DNA of 64,000 nt from Desulforamulus hydrothermalis Lam5 = DSM 18033 (GCF_000315365.1 NZ_CAOS01000009.1:1-64000); one strand, 5' to 3'. Counted from the stretch's first letter, positions 33,103-43,029 are shown. The notes: a model not told the origin generated them from the sequence alone. A program made the numbers and translations.

Positions 33103-36100
33103 ATGCACATAACAGAACTGTCTGTTAAACGGCCCAAGATGATGACTATGGTTATCCTGGTCTTTGTTATACTGGGCCTGTATACTTATCGCCAGATTGG
33201 TGTGGAATTGTATCCCGCCGTTAATACCCCTTTTGTTTCGATTTCTGTTTCCTACCCGGGGGCAGGGGCGGAAGAAATTGAAACCCAGATTGTAAAGCCG
33301 ATAGAGGATGCCGTTTCCTCCCTGAGCCGGCTGAAAACTGTTACCTCAACGGCCTCGGCGGGTTCCGCCAATATTAACCTGGAATTTGCCTTATCAGCCG
33401 ATGCTGACCAAGCGGCCATTGATGTGCAGAAGAAGATGGATGCACTGCGGCGGCGCTTGCCGGACGGCGCCGATGACCCGGTTGTCATCAAGCGGGACAT
33501 TAATGCGGCACCGGTCATGCTATTGGCTTTAAGCGGCGACAGTGGCAGAACAGAGCTTTACGACCTGGCCAATGATGTAATCAAAGAACGCTTGCAGAGG
33601 CTTGCCGGGGTGTCGGAAGTTGCTGTATTTGGCGGTTTGCGGCGGGAGATTAGGATAGAAGTTGATAAAAATAAGCTAACCGGTTATGGCTTATCCATTA
33701 ACCAGATAGTCAACCGCTTAAAGGCGGAAAATATTAATGACCCCAGCGGGCGCCTGGATCGGCCGGAAGCTGAGTACAATGTGCGGGTGCTGGGAGAATT
33801 CCGCAGCGTACAGGAGATAGAAGAAATAGCCATACCCACGGCAAGCGGCTATGCCGTTCCCCTCAAGGCGGTTGCCACTGTCACAGACGGTTATCAAGAG
33901 GTGCGGGTGCACAGCAGGGTTAACGGTCAAAATGCAATTGGTATCCAAATTTACAAGCAGAGTGATGCCAGCATGGTGGCAGTGGGTCAAGCTGTTAAGC
34001 AAGAGCTGGCAGCTCTGCAAACTCAATTGCCCCCTGGTACGAGTTTGAAAATTTCCCGGGATAACTCTGACTTTGTGCAAAGATCAGTTAACGGTACCCG
34101 CAGCAATATTATTGAGGGTATTATTACCACCGGCTTGGTTTTATTTTTGTTTCTTAGACAATGGCGGGCCTCTTTGATTGTCCTGCTGGCCATCCCCACT
34201 TCTTTAATGGCTACAGTGATGATGATGTATTTCTGCGGTTTTACCTTTAATATGATGTCTTTGATGGGATTGGCGCTGTGCATCGGTATTCTGGTGGATG
34301 ATTCCATCGTTATTTTGGAAAATATCCACCGCCACCTGCACATGGGTAAAACACCCTGGCAGGCGGCCATCGAGGGCCGGCGGGAAATTGGCATGGCAGC
34401 TATTGCCATTACCTTATCTGACGTGGTGGTATTTGCTCCCCTGGCCTTTATGAATGGCATGATTGGGCAGTTTTTTCGGCAGTTTGGCTTAACCATTGTG
34501 TTTGCTACTTTATTTTCGCTGTTTGTTTCCTTTACCCTCACTCCTATGCTGGCTTCCCGCCTGTATAAAGAAGGGGATACGGCAGAGTCCGCCCGGCCGA
34601 CCAGGAAATCCTTATTTGATATATTGTGGCAGCACACTGTTCCCCTGGGGCAGCAGATTAAAAGCAAATACACGAATATGCTGCTCTGGTCCTTGAGCAA
34701 CAGAAAAAAGGTACTGGTGCTGTCGGCTCTGGCTTTTTTCCTGAGCTTGTCCCTGATTCCGCTCAAATTGATAGGCACAGAGTTTATGCCCCGCACCGAC
34801 GAAGGAGGGCTGACGGTATCCCTGGAAATGCCTGTGGGTACCCCGCTGGAAAAAACCAATGAGGTTTTGCGGCGCTTAGAACATTACATCGGCCAAATAC
34901 CGGATGTGCAATATTATAATACTATGGCTGGCAGCGGCGGCAGGGGCGGGGCCGGCGGGGCCAACACCGGACGGATAGAGGTGCAATTGCGGCCCAAACA
35001 GCAGCGCCAAAAATCCGCTGCCCAGATTGCGGAGGAAATTCGCAAACAAGGGATGGCCGTTAAAGATGCCAAAGTTTTCGTGGCCGAATCTGACTCCCGG
35101 GGCGGCGGTGGCGGTTCTGCTGTCCGTATATTGGTTGCCGGCCATGATCCGGAGCAAATCAATCTGTTAGCCGACCAGGTTAAAGAAAAAGTAGCCAAAG
35201 TTCAAGGAGTTACAGATGCCAGAACTGACTGGAGTTTAGGTCAGCCGGAAATTCAAATAAAAGTGGATCACAACCGGGCAGCCCATTATGGCTTGTCAGT
35301 ACAGGAGGTGGCCGGCACGGCCCGGACTGCTGTCAACGGCCAGAACGCAGGTGTATTGCGGGACGGTGAGCAGGAAGTGAACATTACCGTAAAAATGGCA
35401 AACGCCCAGTTGCAGGATATCGAAAGTCTGCAAAACCTGTTGATTAACAGCAACGGTATACCGGTGGCACTGGGCCAGGTGGCAAACCTGGAGTACGGCA
35501 GCGGACCCAAAAGTATCCGGCGGGAGGACAAACAACGGGTAATTACCGTATCGGCCGGCATTAAGGAGCGACCTTTGGGGGATGTAATGGCTGATATCAG
35601 AAAAGAGCTGGCCGGGATACAGTTGCCCGCCGGCTGCTCAATCAAATTCAGCGGCCAGGATCAGAGCATGCGGGAAAGCTTTTCCGAATTGATATCTGCG
35701 TTAATTCTTTCGGTTGTTCTGGTGTATATGGTATTAGTCATGTTATATGAGTCTTTCAGTACTCCCCTCATCAGGATGCTTTCCCTGCCGCTGGGCATTG
35801 TGGGAGCTTTAACGGCATTGGCCCTGACGAAAAATAACATTAACATATTTACTCTAATTGGCATTATTATGCTGGACGGTTTAGTAGCCAAAAACGGTAC
35901 TCTGCTGATTGACTATACTCATACACTGCTGGAGCGGGGCAGAACCCTAAAAGATGCACTGACAGAAGCGGCGGTTACCAGGTTAAAGCCTATCTTAATG
36001 ACAACTGTTACCATGGTGGCCGGTATGCTGCCCACAGCCCTGTCTATTACAGAAGGTGCGGAAAACCGCAGCGGTATGGCCTGGGTTTTGATCGGCGGTT

Positions 36101-36234
36101 TACTCACCTCAACTGTTTTTACCTTGTTTGTTATTCCGGTAGTATATACCATTTTTGATGATTACAAGACAAAGTGGCGCCACAGGAGATTTTCTTCTCA
36201 GGTTAGCCAGCCGGCACCCGAGATAACCGCATAA
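33103..36234 (+). CDS. RND-family multidrug/metal efflux transporter (AcrB/HAE-like)
   Basis: A 1043-residue proton-driven pump with the HAE-RND layout: helix 1 (MMTMVILVFVILGLYTY), two large loop domains (about 30-330 and 550-860) and two groups of transmembrane helices. Helix 4 carries the proton relay pair ILVDDS (Asp-Asp), as in AcrB. LQRLAGVSEVAVFGG is in the porter domain, and a Gly-rich insertion (GGRGGAGGANTG, about 610-620) occurs in the second loop. The stop of the adaptor gene directly abuts this ATG. The substrate is not predictable. Confidence 0.92.
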   Translation: MHITELSVKRPKMMTMVILVFVILGLYTYRQIGVELYPAVNTPFVSISVSYPGAGAEEIETQIVKPIEDAVSSLSRLKTVTSTASAGSANINLEFALSADADQAAIDVQKKMDALRRRLPDGADDPVVIKRDINAAPVMLLALSGDSGRTELYDLANDVIKERLQRLAGVSEVAVFGGLRREIRIEVDKNKLTGYGLSINQIVNRLKAENINDPSGRLDRPEAEYNVRVLGEFRSVQEIEEIAIPTASGYAVPLKAVATVTDGYQEVRVHSRVNGQNAIGIQIYKQSDASMVAVGQAVKQELAALQTQLPPGTSLKISRDNSDFVQRSVNGTRSNIIEGIITTGLVLFLFLRQWRASLIVLLAIPTSLMATVMMMYFCGFTFNMMSLMGLALCIGILVDDSIVILENIHRHLHMGKTPWQAAIEGRREIGMAAIAITLSDVVVFAPLAFMNGMIGQFFRQFGLTIVFATLFSLFVSFTLTPMLASRLYKEGDTAESARPTRKSLFDILWQHTVPLGQQIKSKYTNMLLWSLSNRKKVLVLSALAFFLSLSLIPLKLIGTEFMPRTDEGGLTVSLEMPVGTPLEKTNEVLRRLEHYIGQIPDVQYYNTMAGSGGRGGAGGANTGRIEVQLRPKQQRQKSAAQIAEEIRKQGMAVKDAKVFVAESDSRGGGGGSAVRILVAGHDPEQINLLADQVKEKVAKVQGVTDARTDWSLGQPEIQIKVDHNRAAHYGLSVQEVAGTARTAVNGQNAGVLRDGEQEVNITVKMANAQLQDIESLQNLLINSNGIPVALGQVANLEYGSGPKSIRREDKQRVITVSAGIKERPLGDVMADIRKELAGIQLPAGCSIKFSGQDQSMRESFSELISALILSVVLVYMVLVMLYESFSTPLIRMLSLPLGIVGALTALALTKNNINIFTLIGIIMLDGLVAKNGTLLIDYTHTLLERGRTLKDALTEAAVTRLKPILMTTVTMVAGMLPTALSITEGAENRSGMAWVLIGGLLTSTVFTLFVIPVVYTIFDDYKTKWRHRRFSSQVSQPAPEITA

Positions 36235-36239
36235 AAACC

Positions 36240-36283
36240 AAAGGCCTGCTGCCCGTGGAGTATTACGGCGGCAGGCCTTTTTA
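36240..36283. terminator. Bidirectional terminator between RND and kinase genes
   Basis: AAAGGCCTGCTGCC pairs with GGCGGCAGGCCTTT and has A/T runs on both sides. It serves the convergent RND operon and two-component operon. Confidence 0.88.
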
Positions 36284-36308
36284 CTGACTGCTAAAAATGT
36301 AATTAATA

Positions 36309-37628
36309 TTATCGCTTCGAGGTGGGGAACCGCAGGATGGAAACAACTCCGTCGGCTTGATTGCCGATGCTGAATTGACCTTGATAAAGTTTAACAATGC
36401 GCTGTACTATGGCCAGGCCCAGGCCGAATTTACCGTTATGCCCCTTTTGAAAAGGTTGTTGGATTAACTCGAGCAGATGAGGTTCAATATGAGGTCCGTC
36501 ATTCCATATGGTACAGGCAATAGTTTTGTCGGCACGGTCGCCGGTCAGTTTTACCACAACTTGCGATACGGCATAGCGCAGGTGATTGTCCAGCAGATTT
36601 TCAAGCATTACCCGCAGGGTGTCCGGGTCGCCCGCCAGGGCGGTCGGCTGCAACTCCAGCTGCCAGTTTATTTCCGGACGTTGTGGCATCAAGCGCCGGG
36701 CAACACCGGCAGCCAGTTCGTTTAACCACACCTGCTGTTCTTTCGGGTTTCTGGCAGCCAGATAATCCAGCCGGGTCAAGTACAGCAATTGTTTGACCAG
36801 CTTTTCCAGCCGTTCGCTTTCTTCTTTAATAACCTGCATACTGCCGGCCCAATCACCTTTGGGAAATACCCCGTCCTGCATGGCCTGGACATAACTGCGG
36901 ATAACCATAACGGGTGTTTTTAGCTCATGGGAAATATTTTGCAGCATGGATTGCTGGGCTTCATCCTGTTGTACCAGCTGCTGCCGCATGCTTTCGATGG
37001 AAGCGGCCAGTTTGCCGATCTCATCGCCCTGCTGAACCACCAGGGGTTCATGCCAGTTGCGGTTGGCAATGCGCTTAACATGCTGCTGCATTTGTACCAG
37101 GGGGCGGGTTAAGTAGCGTACCAGTACGAGAGAAGCAAACCAACTGATCATTAAGGCAATAAAGGTATAGGGCAATATATTAAAGAAAAAAGCCTTCATA
37201 AAGCGGTCTTCTTCCGATTTTCGTAAAAATGCCACCTGATAAAGAGGGTGGCCGTAAGCCATGTCCTTGCGAATAACGTAACGAACAGGCAGGTCGGTGT
37301 TCCGGCTCTCATACACTTGCCTGGCTGCCGGTTGGCATGTGGCATTTTCCTGTATTTCCTGCCACAGGGCCGGCGGCAATGCTTGCGGGAGACCGGCCGG
37401 GAGGGTGGAGCCGTCAGCCAGGATGATGAAGCTGCGAATGTTTAATTCCGGCGGCTTCAATGGCCCGCGTGGCAGTTCCTGGGGCGGTGGACCGTGCGGG
37501 TCCATCAGGGTGGCTGTGAAGAAATTATGTAAGAAGATTGGCATCCACAGAAATACCACCACATACAATAAAAGACTGACCAGGGACATGGCAAGCCAAA
37601 TTTTAACGGTAAGTGATATGTTTTTCAT
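36309..37628 (-). CDS. Sensor histidine kinase
   Basis: The 439 residues are: helix 1 (VKIWLAMSLVSLLLYVVVFLW), an extracytoplasmic sensor with a Pro-rich start (about 40-145), helix 2 (FNILPYTFIALMISWFASLV), HAMP (about 165-220), HisKA QNISHELKTPVMVIRSYV, and an HATPase with N-box LENLLDNHLRYA and G2 GKFGLGLAI. The G1 box is DGPHIEP, which departs from the usual DxGxG. It overlaps its regulator gene by 4 bases. It lies convergent to the RND pump, which it may control. Confidence 0.9.
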   Translation of the reverse strand: MKNISLTVKIWLAMSLVSLLLYVVVFLWMPIFLHNFFTATLMDPHGPPPQELPRGPLKPPELNIRSFIILADGSTLPAGLPQALPPALWQEIQENATCQPAARQVYESRNTDLPVRYVIRKDMAYGHPLYQVAFLRKSEEDRFMKAFFFNILPYTFIALMISWFASLVLVRYLTRPLVQMQQHVKRIANRNWHEPLVVQQGDEIGKLAASIESMRQQLVQQDEAQQSMLQNISHELKTPVMVIRSYVQAMQDGVFPKGDWAGSMQVIKEESERLEKLVKQLLYLTRLDYLAARNPKEQQVWLNELAAGVARRLMPQRPEINWQLELQPTALAGDPDTLRVMLENLLDNHLRYAVSQVVVKLTGDRADKTIACTIWNDGPHIEPHLLELIQQPFQKGHNGKFGLGLAIVQRIVKLYQGQFSIGNQADGVVSILRFPTSKR

Positions 37629-38293
37629 GGCATAATCATCCTGTAACCAAAGCCATAAATGGTCTCAATGCGCAGTTCAGGTGCTTTTTTTCTTAACCGG
37701 CGCACCAGATCATCAACCGAGCGGTCAGTGCCTACATAATCTTTGCCCCATACCTGGCGGATAATTTGTTCCCTGGATAAAGCCTGTCCCTGGTATTTGG
37801 CAAATAATAAGGCCAGGTCATATTCCTTAGCGGTCAGGTTAATAATTTCTTGCCCTTTACGCAGTTCGCGTTTAGCTTCATCCAAAATGTACGGATCCAG
37901 ATAAACCAGTAATTGTTTATTTTTGGCCTGGGGGTAAATTCGTTCCAATATTCGCTGCACACGAATAACCAGTTCCCGGGGCAAAAAAGGTTTTGCCAGA
38001 TAATCTTCACTGCCCATTTCCAAACCCATGATGCGGTCAATGTGGGCATCCCGGGCCGAAATAAAAATGACAGGGGTGTCAGGAGCTGCTTCTTTTATGC
38101 GGCGCAACAGCTGATAACCGTCCATATCCGGCAGCATAATATCCAGAATCCACAAATGAGGTTTAAGGCTCATTGCTTCCAGGGCAGGCAGGCCGGCGGT
38201 GAAACTACGAATGTCCCAGCCTTCCTTGGCCAGGTAAGAAGTTAAAATTTGATTAAGATTTTCCTCATCCTCTACCAAAAAAATACGGTACAT
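37625..38293 (-). CDS. OmpR-family response regulator
   Basis: The 222 residues are a receiver (VEDEENL, phospho-Asp in LWILDIMLPDMDGYQ, VIFISARD, LAKPFLPREL) and a winged-helix output (ITLTAKEYDLALLFAKYQG, recognition region TDRSVDDLVRRLRKK). It is first gene of the operon with the kinase. Upstream on the minus strand is TATAAT-like sequence near 38325. Direct 11-bp repeats like those at 19878 and 24181 were not seen near its own promoter. Confidence 0.92.
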   Translation of the reverse strand: MYRIFLVEDEENLNQILTSYLAKEGWDIRSFTAGLPALEAMSLKPHLWILDIMLPDMDGYQLLRRIKEAAPDTPVIFISARDAHIDRIMGLEMGSEDYLAKPFLPRELVIRVQRILERIYPQAKNKQLLVYLDPYILDEAKRELRKGQEIINLTAKEYDLALLFAKYQGQALSREQIIRQVWGKDYVGTDRSVDDLVRRLRKKAPELRIETIYGFGYRMIMP

Positions 38294-38352
38294 GTTGTCA
38301 GCCCTCTCAATTTATTCTGACTTAATTATAACAAAAAAATTGTTGACAAAAT

Positions 38353-38390
38353 AAGTCTGACCGGACTCATGGCTGAGTCCGGTCAGACTT
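38353..38390 (-). terminator. Perfect 16-base-stem terminator
   Basis: AAGTCTGACCGGACTC and GAGTCCGGTCAGACTT pair perfectly around ATGGCT. On the minus strand it is followed by ATTTTG. It ends the ferredoxin gene transcript and insulates the two-component promoter. Confidence 0.8.
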
Positions 38391-38458
38391 AACAAAGTTT
38401 GCGGGTTGGCTGAAAGCACCGGTAACAGCGCCTAATGTCACACCCGCATTTATTCAGT

Positions 38459-39160
38459 TTATTTTACCTGTCCATCAACAGTTATTACCACTTCCCGGAC
38501 CGGGATGTCCTTTCCGGACAACTGCAGGGCTTGTTTTAAGATACCGGTCAGGCCGCCGCAGCAGGGTACTTCCATGCGGGCCACCACAATGGTTTTGATC
38601 TCATGCAGCGAGAAAATCCGGGCTAATTTTTCCACATAGCCCTGGGTATTATCCAACTTGGGGCAAGCAATGGCTAAAGTACGGTTTTTTAGTAATTTTT
38701 CCTGAAAATCACCGTAGGCTGCCATAACACAATCGGCACAGAGCAGCAAGTTGGCGTTTTGGAAGTAAGGGGCAGCCGGGTTCAGCAAATGCAACTGAAT
38801 GGGCCATTGACGCAGCCGAGAAGGCTGGCTGTCCCGGGCAGCCGGTTCTTCTGCTGCCGTATGGTTGATGACCCTGGCCTGAGCCGAGGGGCAACCGCAA
38901 GTGTGGCCGGTGGAGGCAGCGGCAGCTTTTAGTTTAATGTTGGAGCGGGCAGGATTAAAAGCAGCGGCTTCCTTTTCCACCAGCCGGATGGCATCTACCG
39001 GGCACTGGGGCAGGCACATGCCCAAACCGTCACAATAGTCTTCAGAGACCAGGGTGGCTTTGCCGTCAATTACTTGGATGGCCCCCTGCATGCAGGCATT
39101 GGCACAAAGGCCGCAGCCAATACATTTGTCTTGATCTATTTGAATTATTTTGCGCTTCAT
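38459..39160 (-). CDS. Two-cluster ferredoxin fused to a CCG-like domain
   Basis: A 233-residue protein. The N-terminus has a 4Fe-4S motif, CIGCGLCANAC (15-25), and a second, shorter set CDGLGMCLPQCPVDAI. The C-terminal half has CADCVMAAYGDF, LAIACPKLD and VEVPCCGG-like MEVPCCGGLTG, typical of clostridial '4Fe-4S-binding' iron-sulfur proteins with extra cysteines. It is an electron carrier of unknown partner, alone in its transcript. A linker of Ala/Pro/Ser separates the halves. Confidence 0.8.
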   Translation of the reverse strand: MKRKIIQIDQDKCIGCGLCANACMQGAIQVIDGKATLVSEDYCDGLGMCLPQCPVDAIRLVEKEAAAFNPARSNIKLKAAAASTGHTCGCPSAQARVINHTAAEEPAARDSQPSRLRQWPIQLHLLNPAAPYFQNANLLLCADCVMAAYGDFQEKLLKNRTLAIACPKLDNTQGYVEKLARIFSLHEIKTIVVARMEVPCCGGLTGILKQALQLSGKDIPVREVVITVDGQVK

Positions 39161-39287
39161 GGTGTTACCTCCTTGTGTTGTATCAATAATTATTTTGATT
39201 AATTCGTATTATAAATAATAGTGGAAGAAAGGACTGTAACATATGTCACTCTGCTGCTGTGATTTTCCCCGGTTAGTCCAAAGAATC

Positions 39288-39322
39288 AGTCCGGCCTGCC
39301 ACATGTGCGGGCAGGCCGGACT
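39288..39322. terminator. Hairpin after the RarD gene
   Basis: AGTCCGGCCTGCC pairs with GGGCAGGCCGGACT (13 bases). There is no clear T-run on the minus strand, so termination strength is uncertain. Confidence 0.55.
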
Positions 39323-39330
39323 TGGTTGGA

Positions 39331-40278
39331 TTAAACCGTTCTTTTCCTGACAGTTCTTTTTGGCAGCAGGGTTTCCAGGCGAACCAGAGGGCCGGTTTTA
39401 GACAGAGAAAAAATCAGCAAAGCCGCCCAGATGAACGAGAAGGAAATCAGATGCACCCTGGTAAAGGATTCGTGATAAATCAACACACCCAGCAGCAGTG
39501 CGATGGTGGGGGCAAGATACTGCAAAAAGCCTAAAATACTTAAAGGTAAACGATTAGCGCCCTTGGCAAATAAAATTAACGGCAGGGCAGTAACAATACC
39601 GGCCCCGACCAAAAGAGCAGCCAACCCGGGCGAGCTAAACCGAAAGGAACCGGTACCGGTCAGATGCAAGTGAATTAGGTACAACAGAGTAAAGGGAGAG
39701 ATCAACATGGTTTCAACAGTAATGCCGGTAATGGCACCGACATTAATAACTTTTTTGATTAAACCGTAGAGGGCAAAACTTATTGCCAGCGTCAAAGCTA
39801 CCCAGGGAACGGCGCCAAAGTGAAAAGTCATGTTAAGCACGCCCAGCAGAGCCAAGAAAAAGGAAACAGTCTGCCAAAAAGATAACCTTTCCTTTAGTAC
39901 CAGAATACCCAGCAAAACACTTACCAAAGGGTTAATATAATAACCCAGGCTGGTTTCAATAATGCGGTCGCTGTTAACTGCCCAGATATAAATGAACCAG
40001 TTGACAGTAATTAGCAATGAAGCTGTGATGACCCCCAGGCATTTTTTGTGATTTTTTTTGATTTCCGCCAGTTCTTCTCTAAAGGCCCGCCATTTACTTC
40101 CAGCCAACAAAATAGCCAGCATGAAAATAAAAGACCAGACAATGCGGTGTGCCAGCACCTCGGAGGAGGGAACATGCTGCACCAGTTTCCAGTAAGCCGG
40201 CAGGATACCCCACAGCAGATAGGCTCCCAGAGCAAAGGCAATGCCTTGCCGGTTTTTGGCAGGTTGTATTTTCTTCAT
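39331..40278 (-). CDS. rarD: RarD-type EamA/DMT permease
   Basis: A 315-residue, ten-helix drug/metabolite transporter. It opens with QGIAFALGAYLLWGILPAYW and has NWFIYIWAVNSDRIIETSLGYYINPL, the characteristic RarD segment. AxxAPTIALLLGVLIYHE near the end also fits. The family is annotated as chloramphenicol-sensitive protein RarD, and the substrate is unknown. GAGGTAAAGG precedes the ATG. It is an isolated gene. Confidence 0.88.
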   Translation of the reverse strand: MKKIQPAKNRQGIAFALGAYLLWGILPAYWKLVQHVPSSEVLAHRIVWSFIFMLAILLAGSKWRAFREELAEIKKNHKKCLGVITASLLITVNWFIYIWAVNSDRIIETSLGYYINPLVSVLLGILVLKERLSFWQTVSFFLALLGVLNMTFHFGAVPWVALTLAISFALYGLIKKVINVGAITGITVETMLISPFTLLYLIHLHLTGTGSFRFSSPGLAALLVGAGIVTALPLILFAKGANRLPLSILGFLQYLAPTIALLLGVLIYHESFTRVHLISFSFIWAALLIFSLSKTGPLVRLETLLPKRTVRKRTV

Positions 40279-40489
40279 ATCCTTTACCTCATTATTTTGA
40301 AAGAATAAGCTTATTGTAGAAGTATTCTAAAGGAAAAGCAATAGGTGCTGCGGAATAAAAGACAATAATACAAGCTATTACCAGGCGGTTTAGCTAAAAT
40401 TTTGGCAAAATCAAAATATTTGCCATTGCAAAAATATGGGCTTTGGTTGATAATGTATCTGTTTGCAGAAATGGCAGGGGGTGCGATTT

Positions 40490-41923
40490 GTGAAACAATA
40501 TGATGTTATTGTGGTAGGCGCCGGGCCGGCAGGGATATTTACCTGTTACGAATTGGCAGTGAAAGCGCCTCACTTAAAAGTATTGCTGATAGAAAAAGGA
40601 AGGAATATTTACCAGCGACTTTGTCCTATTTTGCAAAAAGCCATTATTAAATGCCCGCCACCTACGCAAAAGAAGGAATACGCCGGTTGCTTGCCGGCTT
40701 GTTCCATTACCAACGGTTTTGGCGGTGCCGGGGCTTATTCGGACGGCAAGTTTAACATAACTACCGAATTTGGCGGATGGTTAACAGATTACCTGCCTCC
40801 TTCTGAGGTTCTGGAATTGATTAACTATGTTGATGCCATAAACATTAAGCATGGTGCTGTTTCGTCAGCCACCGATCCCTCAACGCCGGCAGTTAAAGAT
40901 ATAGAAAAACGTGGTCTGGGTGCAGGTCTTAAATTACTGCGGGCCAGGGTAAGGCATTTGGGAACTGAACAAAACTTAGAAATTCTTAAGAGTATTTACG
41001 AGTTCTTAAAAAACCGTGTCCACATGCTGTTTGAAACAGAGGTGGAAGACCTGCTTACCGACCCTGCTCAAGATAAACATATAATTAAAGGTGTGGTTAC
41101 TAAAGAAGGAGAAACCTATTTTGCCCGCAAAATTGTGGTGGTTCCCGGGCGGGACGGTTCCGAATGGCTTTCCGGAGTATTGAAAAAACACGGTTTAACA
41201 ATGGATTCTAACCAGGTTGATGTAGGGGTACGGGTGGAAACCCTTAATGCCGTTATGGAGGAGATTAACGAAAACCTGTATGAAGGAAAATTTATTTTCC
41301 GTACTTCGGTTGGCACTACAGTAAGAACTTTTTGCAGCAACCCTGCGGGGTATGTGGTAATTGAAAACCACAGCGGTGTTATGCTGGCTAACGGGCACGC
41401 CTACAAGGACAAAAACCTGGGCAGTAATAATACTAATTTTGCCCTGCTGGTTTCACATAAGTTTTCTTATCCGTTTAACAAGCCTATTGAGTATGCTAAA
41501 TCCATCTCCCGCCTGGCTAACGATTTATCCAACGGCAGCGTATTGGTGCAGCGGTACGGTGATCTGAAAAAAGGTTGCCGTTCAACCCACAAACGCATAC
41601 GGGTTGGTTTTGTGGAACCGACTCTTAAAGAGGCTGAGCCGGGGGACCTCAGTTTAGTGTTGCCTTACAATACCCTGAAAAGTATTATGGAGATGATTGA
41701 AGCCCTGGACAAGGTAACACCGGGTATTGCTTCAGAACACACCTTGCTTTACGGCGTTGAGGCTAAATTCTACTCAGCCCGTCCCAGGCTGACGGATAAA
41801 TTTGAAACCGAAATTGCCGGTTTGTACGCCGGCGGTGACGGGGCAGGCATTACCCGGGGACTGGCTCAGGCCGGTGCCTGTGGGGTGGCCATTGCCAGAG
41901 ATATTATTGAAAAAATAGGTTAA
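40490..41923 (+). CDS. FAD-dependent oxidoreductase (NAD(P)/FAD-dependent dehydrogenase)
   Basis: A 477-residue flavoprotein. The N-terminal dinucleotide fold is YDVIVVGAGPAGIFTCYELA (GxGxxG). CPPPTQKKEYAGCLPACSI is a Cys-rich insertion, and the C-terminal FAD contact is GLYAGGDGAGITRGLAQAGACG. This matches a family of conserved FAD-dependent 'uncharacterised' dehydrogenases of Firmicutes related to geranylgeranyl-reductase-like and HI0933-like proteins. GTG 40490 is chosen because AGGGGGTG precedes it; earlier in-frame starts lack a ribosome site. The terminator at 41970 follows. Confidence 0.78.
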   Translation: MKQYDVIVVGAGPAGIFTCYELAVKAPHLKVLLIEKGRNIYQRLCPILQKAIIKCPPPTQKKEYAGCLPACSITNGFGGAGAYSDGKFNITTEFGGWLTDYLPPSEVLELINYVDAINIKHGAVSSATDPSTPAVKDIEKRGLGAGLKLLRARVRHLGTEQNLEILKSIYEFLKNRVHMLFETEVEDLLTDPAQDKHIIKGVVTKEGETYFARKIVVVPGRDGSEWLSGVLKKHGLTMDSNQVDVGVRVETLNAVMEEINENLYEGKFIFRTSVGTTVRTFCSNPAGYVVIENHSGVMLANGHAYKDKNLGSNNTNFALLVSHKFSYPFNKPIEYAKSISRLANDLSNGSVLVQRYGDLKKGCRSTHKRIRVGFVEPTLKEAEPGDLSLVLPYNTLKSIMEMIEALDKVTPGIASEHTLLYGVEAKFYSARPRLTDKFETEIAGLYAGGDGAGITRGLAQAGACGVAIARDIIEKIG

Positions 41924-41969
41924 TTATTCAAACTGACGATAAAGGCTAAAAACAAGATCGAAAAACAGC

Positions 41970-42001
41970 AAGCCCGTACCTGAAAAGGTGCGGGCTTTTA
42001 G
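41970..42001. terminator. Terminator between oxidoreductase and uppP
   Basis: AAGCCCGTACC pairs with GGTGCGGGCTT around TGAAAA, followed by TTTTAG. It serves the convergent genes. Confidence 0.82.
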
Positions 42002-42059
42002 TTGGTGCGCCCGGCATGGGCGTTATCTATACGGGAGTTAATCGCTCCCTCCTACTCAA

Positions 42060-42845
42060 TTAAAATTTGCCCAGCAGCTGTGCCGTAAGAACGCCGATAC
42101 CTAAAAGCCAAACATAGATGGAAAATACTTTCAGAGAGCCGCGCTGGATAATGGCCAGCATCCATTTAACAGCTACATAACCGGCAAGGGCGGCTGCAAC
42201 GGTTCCCGCCAGCAGGGGGAGCAGGCCAATGGATTCGGCATGTCCGCCCACCAGCTTGACGCTTTGCAGTACCACTGCGCCCAGAATGGCCGGCAAAGAA
42301 AGCAGAAATGAAAAACGAGCGGCGGCTTGCTTATTAATACCTTGGAACAAGGCACCGGCAATTGTTAAGCCGGAGCGAGAAATGGCGGGTAAAATGGCTG
42401 CCCCTTGCAGGGTACCGACAATAAAGGCATCTTTAAAGGAAATCTCATCTATGCTTTTACTGCCTCTTTTCTTTATGTTATCAGCCGCCCAAAGAATCAA
42501 ACCGGTAGCTAAAAACTCCCATCCCACTGTAACACCGGTTTTGGAAATCTCTTCAAAAAAATCTTCAAAGGCCAGTCCAATAACGGCGGTAGGAATGGTT
42601 CCGACTATAATTAATAAACTAAGCCGGCTGAAGGGGCGTTTCAGCATATATACAATATCCTGCCAAAAAACTGCCACCACCGCCAGCAAAGTTCCCAGGT
42701 GGAGCATGGTATCCAGAAATAACCCGGCTTCTGATAAACCTAAAAGTTTTCTGCCCAACAATAAATGCCCGGTGCTGCTGATGGGCAAGAATTCAGTTAA
42801 CCCTTGGATAGTGCCAAGCACTAATGCTTTAAGAATATCTTCCAT
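42060..42845 (-). CDS. uppP: Undecaprenyl-diphosphatase
   Basis: A 261-residue BacA/UppP family enzyme that recycles undecaprenyl diphosphate to the monophosphate carrier for wall synthesis and gives bacitracin tolerance. Seen: LTEFLPISSTGHLLL (the (E/Q)xxxE region near 17-30), PAISRSGLTIAGALF (the PGxSRSxxT motif near 155) and about eight helices. The length is typical. GAGAGGTG precedes the ATG. It is a single gene. Confidence 0.93.
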   Translation of the reverse strand: MEDILKALVLGTIQGLTEFLPISSTGHLLLGRKLLGLSEAGLFLDTMLHLGTLLAVVAVFWQDIVYMLKRPFSRLSLLIIVGTIPTAVIGLAFEDFFEEISKTGVTVGWEFLATGLILWAADNIKKRGSKSIDEISFKDAFIVGTLQGAAILPAISRSGLTIAGALFQGINKQAAARFSFLLSLPAILGAVVLQSVKLVGGHAESIGLLPLLAGTVAAALAGYVAVKWMLAIIQRGSLKVFSIYVWLLGIGVLTAQLLGKF

Positions 42846-43029
42846 AATTCACCTCTCAAACAATAAATTGAAACAATATGTTTATTATAACAAAGATTTT
42901 ATCTGCAGGGGAGAAAAAGCAGCGCTTTTGCAACGGAAGAAAAGCGGGCACAAAGTTTGACTTACAATAGTTAATTAGAATTTGTGTCCTGCTTGGCAAA
43001 ACCAAGGTTGGCTGCAAATGACGGCGGTG

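Noticed and set aside
34023-34859. 278-codon frame on the minus strand inside the RND gene
   Set aside because: It is antisense to a well-supported 1043-residue transporter, has no ribosome site and no family resemblance.
42229-42960. 243-codon frame opposite uppP
   Set aside because: It is the shadow of uppP on the other strand; composition is Lys/Ser/Pro-rich without domain features.
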